From: Cryomorphaceae bacterium | GTDB taxonomy: Bacteria > Bacteroidota > Bacteroidia > Flavobacteriales_D > Cryomorphaceae | Direction of reading: 5' to 3' | Assembly: GCA_003565555.1 (NCBI GenBank) | Contig: PXBH01000086.1 | Coordinates: 1-63,230, forward strand | DNA length: 63,230 bases | Part shown: piece after piece, positions 58,636 to 63,230 of the stretch | Numbering within the stretch: the stretch's first letter is position 1 | Layout: the number at the start of each line of letters is the position of its first letter | Translations under genes and position numbers: made by a program | The notes under the pieces: model-generated | Database searches by the model: none | Told to the model about the DNA's origin: nothing | The model's input: only the letters and a program-made list of their open reading frames with translations

Positions 58636-60999
58636 ATGTCGTATGTAATAAAGCGTGACGGCCGAAAGGAGACAGTCAAATTTGACAAGATCACGGCGCG
58701 AATTAAGAAGCTCTGCTACGGGCTCAATCCCGCAGTAGACCCCATTGAAGTTGCCAAAAAAGTCATCAACGGAATCTTCGAAGGGGTGACCACCTCCGAA
58801 TTGGACAACCTGGCTGCCGAAGTCGCCGCCACCAATACTGTGAAACATCCGGACTACGCCCTTCTGGCCAGCCGAATCGCAGTGAGCAACCTCCACAAGA
58901 ATACCGAGAAGTCGTTTTCTGAAACCATGAGATTGCTCTTCGAATACGTGGACCCTAAAACGGGCGACAATGCCGCGCTCATCGCTGATGATGTGTACGA
59001 AATCATTCGCGACAACGCGGAGCAAATTGATTCTGCCATCATTTACGACCGGGATTTTAATTACGACTTTTTCGGGTTTAAGACCTTGGAGCGATCCTAC
59101 TTGCTGAAAATTGACGGCAATGTGGCGGAGCGCCCGCAGCATATGCTGATGCGCGTGGCCGTGGGCATCCACAAGGAAGACATCGACTCGGCGATCGAGA
59201 CCTACAATAACATGTCGGAAGGCTGGTTTACCCATGCTACACCTACCCTCTTCAATGCGGGTACCCCCAAACCCCAAATGTCTTCCTGCTTTTTGCTCAC
59301 CATGAAGGAGGACAGCATCAGCGGCATCTACGACACCCTGAAGAGCTGCGCACAGATTTCGCAAAGTGCCGGCGGAATCGGACTCTCTATTCACGACATT
59401 CGCGCCAAGGGATCCTACATTCGTGGTACCAACGGCACCTCAAACGGCATCGTGCCGATGCTGCGCGTATTTAACGACACGGCGCGCTATGTGGATCAAG
59501 GCGGCGGGAAGCGAAAGGGTTCATTTGCCATCTACATGGAGCCCTGGCACGCGGATGTGCTCGACTTCCTCGACCTGAAGAAAAACCACGGAAAAGAAGA
59601 GCTGCGCGCCCGCGATCTCTTTTACGCCATGTGGACACCCGACCTCTTTATGAAGCGCGTGGAGGAAAACAGCACATGGACGCTCATGTGTCCCAACGAA
59701 TGCCCCGGACTTTCCGACGCGTACGGAGAGGAATTCGAAAAACTTTACCTCAAGTACGAGAAAGAAGGTAAGGGCCGAAAAACCATCAAAGCCCAGGAGC
59801 TGTGGTTTAAAATCCTCGAATCCCAGATTGAAACGGGAACGCCCTACATGCTTTACAAGGACGCGGCCAACCTCAAGTCCAATCAGAAGAATGTAGGTAC
59901 GATCAAATCCTCGAATCTGTGCACGGAGATCATGGAGTACACCTCGCCCGAGGAAACCGCTGTGTGTAACTTGGCGTCGATTGCCCTGCCCAAATTTATC
60001 CGCGACGGAAAATTTGACCACAACAAACTCTTTGATGTAGCCTACCGCGTAACGGTCAATCTGAACCGCATCATCGACAACAATTTCTACCCCACGCCCG
60101 AAGCCCGCCGCAGCAATATGCGCCACCGCCCCATCGGTATCGGGGTGCAAGGCCTCGCAGATGCTTTCGTGATGCTGCGCTACCCCTTCGAGAGCGAAGA
60201 GGCACGCCTCTTGAACAAAGAAATCTTCGAGACCATTTACTACGCTGCCATGACGGCCAGTAAAGATCTGGCCAAGCAAGACGGCCCTTACGAAACCTTC
60301 AAAGGTTCGCCGGTGAGCGAAGGTATATTCCAGTTTGACATGTGGAATGTAAAGCCGAGCGACCGCTGGGAATGGGATGTGCTCCGCGAGGAAGTAAAAA
60401 CGCACGGCGTGCGCAACTCACTCCTGCTCGCCCCTATGCCTACCGCAAGTACCGCACAGATCCTCGGCAACAACGAGTGCTTCGAGCCCTACACGGCAAA
60501 TATGTATAACCGCAGGGTGCTCTCCGGAGAGTTTGCCATTGTGAACAAGCACCTGCTTCGCGACCTGGTGAAGCTCGGGCTGTGGAACGATGATCTCCGC
60601 AATAAGCTGATGAGCGCCAACGGTTCGGTGCAAAACATCCCCGAAATCCCCGAAAACCTCAAGAAGCTCTACAAAACCGCTTGGGAGATCAGCCAGAAGA
60701 CCATCATCGATATGGCGGCAGACCGCGGCGCATTCATCTGCCAGTCGCAGTCGCTCAATATCTTCATGGAAAATGCCAATTTCGCCAAGATGAGCTCGAT
60801 GCACTTTTACGGGTGGAAGAAGGGCCTGAAAACGGGGATGTATTACCTCCGCACCAAAGCCGCGGCAGATGCCATTAAGTTTACCGTAGATAAATCCAAA
60901 TTGGCCCAACCGGCTTCGACCATGTCTGAGGAAGAATTGCAGGCAGCACAGGCCTGCTCCATCGAAAACGGTCCCGATTGCGAAATGTGCGGAAGTTAA
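58636..60999 (+). CDS. nrdA: Ribonucleoside-diphosphate reductase large subunit, class Ia, eukaryote-like
   Basis: Reduces ribonucleoside diphosphates. The 787 residues start with an ATP-cone allosteric domain (about 1-95: [20 protein letters not shown]), so it should be dATP-inhibited. The active-site region includes SSCFLLTM and, further on, [22 protein letters not shown] with the catalytic cysteine, and the tail ends CEMCGS, the swinging Cys pair that receives electrons from thioredoxin or glutaredoxin. Its length and N-terminus are close to human RRM1. It is 54 bases after nrdB (small subunit first) and is followed by a strong terminator. Confidence 0.97.
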   Translation: MSYVIKRDGRKETVKFDKITARIKKLCYGLNPAVDPIEVAKKVINGIFEGVTTSELDNLAAEVAATNTVKHPDYALLASRIAVSNLHKNTEKSFSETMRLLFEYVDPKTGDNAALIADDVYEIIRDNAEQIDSAIIYDRDFNYDFFGFKTLERSYLLKIDGNVAERPQHMLMRVAVGIHKEDIDSAIETYNNMSEGWFTHATPTLFNAGTPKPQMSSCFLLTMKEDSISGIYDTLKSCAQISQSAGGIGLSIHDIRAKGSYIRGTNGTSNGIVPMLRVFNDTARYVDQGGGKRKGSFAIYMEPWHADVLDFLDLKKNHGKEELRARDLFYAMWTPDLFMKRVEENSTWTLMCPNECPGLSDAYGEEFEKLYLKYEKEGKGRKTIKAQELWFKILESQIETGTPYMLYKDAANLKSNQKNVGTIKSSNLCTEIMEYTSPEETAVCNLASIALPKFIRDGKFDHNKLFDVAYRVTVNLNRIIDNNFYPTPEARRSNMRHRPIGIGVQGLADAFVMLRYPFESEEARLLNKEIFETIYYAAMTASKDLAKQDGPYETFKGSPVSEGIFQFDMWNVKPSDRWEWDVLREEVKTHGVRNSLLLAPMPTASTAQILGNNECFEPYTANMYNRRVLSGEFAIVNKHLLRDLVKLGLWNDDLRNKLMSANGSVQNIPEIPENLKKLYKTAWEISQKTIIDMAADRGAFICQSQSLNIFMENANFAKMSSMHFYGWKKGLKTGMYYLRTKAAADAIKFTVDKSKLAQPASTMSEEELQAAQACSIENGPDCEMCGS

Positions 61000-61050
61000 T
61001 TTTTGCCCGGCGGTTCGAACCGACCGACCGCGGAACGGTGTAAAGTCAAC

Positions 61051-61085
61051 AACGGGGGGCGCTTCAAGCGCTCGCCGTTTTATTT
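61051..61085 (+). terminator. Rho-independent terminator after nrdA
   Basis: AACGGGGGGCGC and GCGCTCGCCGTT pair with two mismatches around TTCAA, followed by a T-rich tail. It lies 51 bases after the nrdA stop. Confidence 0.85.
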
Positions 61086-61175
61086 AAAACGGGTCTAAAT
61101 TGAATCGTCTGACAATTTCGTGACAATTGAAAACGGCGAAGGGCGGAAATTTGCAAGGCAAAAGAAAAGATCCGT

Positions 61176-62408
61176 TTGGAGAACCTGTTCACAGTCGCCT
61201 TTACCCACAAACACCTCCCCCTGGAAACGGTGGGCAAATTTCACATCGCCGAAGAGCGACGTGCAGAGGTGCTTTCCGAGCTGAAAGCGGCGTTGAAGAT
61301 CGACGAATTGATGTACGTTTCTACCTGTAACAGGGTAGAATTTCTCATCGTGCAGGATGATGTAAACGGGTTGGATATCAAAAACCTGGTAGAGCACTTC
61401 AGTGAAGGTCTCGATGCAGATGAGACCGCGGAAGTCGTTGCCAAAGCGGAAATATACCGCGGTGAAGATGCCGTAAGCCACGTATTCAGGGTTTGCTCCT
61501 CGCTCGACTCTATGGTGATCGGCGAGCGTGAAATCATCACCCAGATGCGCAATGCCCACGAGTTTGCGGGTGCCCGCGGGCTCTCCGGAGATTTGCTGCG
61601 CATCGTCATGAAGAAAGCCATCGCTACCGCCAAGCAAATTTTCACCGAAACCTCCATTTTTAAGCGCCCCGTTTCCGTGGTCTCGCTTGCCTTTCACAGG
61701 CTGCGCGATCTCAACATCCCCCTCGATGCGCGGGTGGTAATGATAGGTGCGGGAAAGACCAATAAGGCCATGGCACGCTTCCTTGCGAAGCACGGCTTTA
61801 AAAATATCCGCATCTTCAACCGGACTCCCGAACGCGCGGAATTGATCGCAAAGGAAATCGGCGGAACCTATGCACCCCTTTCGGAAATCAGTGATTACGA
61901 CAAAGGATTTGACGTACTTGTATCCTGCACGGGAGCCGAAGGCGCCGTAGTCACCCGTGCGCTTTTCGAGCAGTTGCTCGCCGGCGATAAGGGGCGAAAA
62001 GTGCTGATCGATCTGGCCTTGCCCGGAGATTTTGCCCAAGAGATTTTTATCGATCCTCCCGTGAAAACGGACTATATCAACATCGATGAACTTCGCGCCA
62101 CCGCCGAGAAAAACCTCGCAGCAAGGAGCACGGAAATCCACCGCTGCGAAGAGATTATTGAGAACAGCATGCATGCCTTCCACGAACTTTACCACACCCG
62201 GCAAATTGAATTGGCCATGCGCCAAATTCCCGATTCCGTGAAGGAGATTCGCAGACGCGCACTGGAAAGCGTGTACGCTAAGGAGATTGATACGCTCAAC
62301 CCCGAATCGCGCGAAGTGCTCAATAAAATCATGGACTACATGGAGAAAAAGTACATCTCCGTGCCCATGAAAATGGCGCGCGAAGTGATGCTCAGTGTGA
62401 AAAAGTGA
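61176..62408 (+). CDS. hemA: Glutamyl-tRNA reductase
   Basis: Reduces glutamyl-tRNA-Glu to glutamate-1-semialdehyde with NADPH, the first step of the C5 heme pathway. The 410 residues contain the active-site STCNR (Cys51), SLDSMVIGEREI, the Rossmann loop GAGKTNKAMARFL and the C-terminal dimerisation helices. The start is TTG at 61176, the only codon that yields the family N-terminus (LFTVAFTHKHLPLE). A GAAATTTG element 22 bases upstream with TTG 16 bases before it is a possible promoter. The stop overlaps the hemC start. Confidence 0.95.
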   Translation: MENLFTVAFTHKHLPLETVGKFHIAEERRAEVLSELKAALKIDELMYVSTCNRVEFLIVQDDVNGLDIKNLVEHFSEGLDADETAEVVAKAEIYRGEDAVSHVFRVCSSLDSMVIGEREIITQMRNAHEFAGARGLSGDLLRIVMKKAIATAKQIFTETSIFKRPVSVVSLAFHRLRDLNIPLDARVVMIGAGKTNKAMARFLAKHGFKNIRIFNRTPERAELIAKEIGGTYAPLSEISDYDKGFDVLVSCTGAEGAVVTRALFEQLLAGDKGRKVLIDLALPGDFAQEIFIDPPVKTDYINIDELRATAEKNLAARSTEIHRCEEIIENSMHAFHELYHTRQIELAMRQIPDSVKEIRRRALESVYAKEIDTLNPESREVLNKIMDYMEKKYISVPMKMAREVMLSVKK

Positions 62409-63230
62409 GCGCCGAAAAGATCGTCATAGGATCTCGCGGGAGCGACCTCGCCTTGTGGCAGGCCAACCACATCAAGGCCAAGCTCGAAAATCTCGGGCAT
62501 ACCGTCGACATCAAAATCATCAAAACGCAGGGCGACATCATTCAGCACCTGAGTTTTGACAAAATGGAAGGCAAGGGCTTCTTCACCAAAGAATTGGAAA
62601 AAGAGCTCCTGGGAGGCACCATCGACTTGGCGGTTCACTCCTTCAAAGACCTTGAAACCAACTATCCCGAAGGCCTCACCATCGGCGCCGTCACCGACCG
62701 CGCCGACCACCGCGACGTATTGTTGATCCGAAAGGAAAATGTGGACACTTCCAAAAAATGGGAGCTGAGAGAAGGTGCCCTCATCGGCACCTCCAGTGCG
62801 CGCCGCAAGGTGCAGTTGAAAAGGTTCCGCCCCGACATCCGCTTGGACGATATTCGCGGCAATGTGCCCACACGGGTCAACAAGCTCCGCGACGGCAAGT
62901 TCGACGCCATTGTGTTGGCGAAAGCAGGGCTTGACCGGCTGGAGTACGACGTGAGCGATTTGCACGTCCACGTTTTTGATCCCACTGAATTCATCCCCGC
63001 ACCCGCGCAGGGCGCCCTGGCCGTTCAGATTCGCGAAAACGATGCCCGCATCGGCGAGGTGGTGGCCAAAATTCACCGGGAAGACATCGCCGCGACCACC
63101 TCCATCGAGCGCCGCGTGCTCAATCTCTTTCACGGCGGTTGCCAAATGCCCCTCGGGGCGTATTGCGAAAAACGCGGCGACACTTTTGAGCTGCACGCCG
63201 TGATGGCCGAAGACTGGCGGGGAGAAGCGA
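62405..63230 (+). CDS. hemC: Porphobilinogen deaminase (hydroxymethylbilane synthase), 3' end cut by window
   Basis: Polymerises four porphobilinogens to hydroxymethylbilane. The GTG start at 62405 lies in a GTGA overlap with the hemA stop, and the frame stays open to the window edge (275 complete codons). Visible are IGSRGSDLALWQA (8-20), the catalytic Asp region DLAVHSFKDLE (74-84), GTSSARRKVQLKRF (128-141), the RGNVPTR substrate loop and Cys246 in FHGGCQMPLG, the residue that binds the dipyrromethane cofactor. The C-terminal domain end is missing. It is consistent with a hemA-hemC operon. Confidence 0.94.
   Translation, partial: MSAEKIVIGSRGSDLALWQANHIKAKLENLGHTVDIKIIKTQGDIIQHLSFDKMEGKGFFTKELEKELLGGTIDLAVHSFKDLETNYPEGLTIGAVTDRADHRDVLLIRKENVDTSKKWELREGALIGTSSARRKVQLKRFRPDIRLDDIRGNVPTRVNKLRDGKFDAIVLAKAGLDRLEYDVSDLHVHVFDPTEFIPAPAQGALAVQIRENDARIGEVVAKIHREDIAATTSIERRVLNLFHGGCQMPLGAYCEKRGDTFELHAVMAEDWRGEA

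Overview
The window is a continuous, gene-dense chromosomal segment from a member of the Bacteroidota, most likely of the Flavobacteriales. The evidence is the gene families and their order: panC, a half-length glycogen-synthase-like protein, a DUF4270 lipoprotein and glmS in a row; a SprA-like outer-membrane protein; a lamin-tail/CHU-type surface protein; a eukaryote-like class Ia ribonucleotide reductase; and promoters with the Bacteroidota -7 element TAnnTTTG. Base composition is roughly half G+C, high for this group. No phage, plasmid, transposase or CRISPR array was seen. The species cannot be named from this sequence.

Layout. 1-5 kb: a small membrane protein, lysS, a phosphoglucose/phosphomannose isomerase coupled to lipB, then about 0.9 kb of non-coding DNA with REP-like sequence and four tandem copies of a ~174-bp hairpin-forming repeat. 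5-15 kb: asd, a 1397-residue surface protein with four lamin-tail domains, an aminotransferase/omega-amidase pair, an Ig-like lipoprotein, free methionine-R-sulfoxide reductase and comF. 15-24 kb: a coiled-coil membrane protein, a 1176-residue outer-membrane protein, exonuclease III, an orphan substrate-binding lipoprotein, an unknown protein and an OmpA-like lipoprotein. 24-32 kb: radA, rfaE2, a YbhN-type membrane protein, panC, the glycogen-synthase-like protein, DUF4270, glmS and a small lipoprotein.

32-50 kb is the most interesting part: a Wzx/Wzy-type exopolysaccharide locus bracketed by sulfonucleotide genes. CysD/CysN and CysC make APS and then PAPS. Four PAPS-type sulfotransferases lie among the polysaccharide genes: polyprenyl glycosylphosphotransferase, flippase, polymerase, WecG-type and GT4 glycosyltransferases, a Wzc-like co-polymerase and a Wza-like export lipoprotein. 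CysQ, which recycles the PAP by-product, closes the locus. No sulfite-forming or sulfite-reducing gene is nearby. I read this as a self-contained pathway for a sulfated extracellular polysaccharide; the product is an inference.

50-63 kb is housekeeping: a CtpA-type protease, dCMP deaminase, tRNA-Leu(CAA) with a clear promoter and terminator, prs, rplY, pth, glyS, a DUF3109 protein, nrdB-nrdA, hemA, and hemC cut by the window end. Stop/start overlaps of the form GTGA recur in several operons, and three genes have a -7 promoter element exactly five bases before the ATG, suggesting leaderless transcripts.
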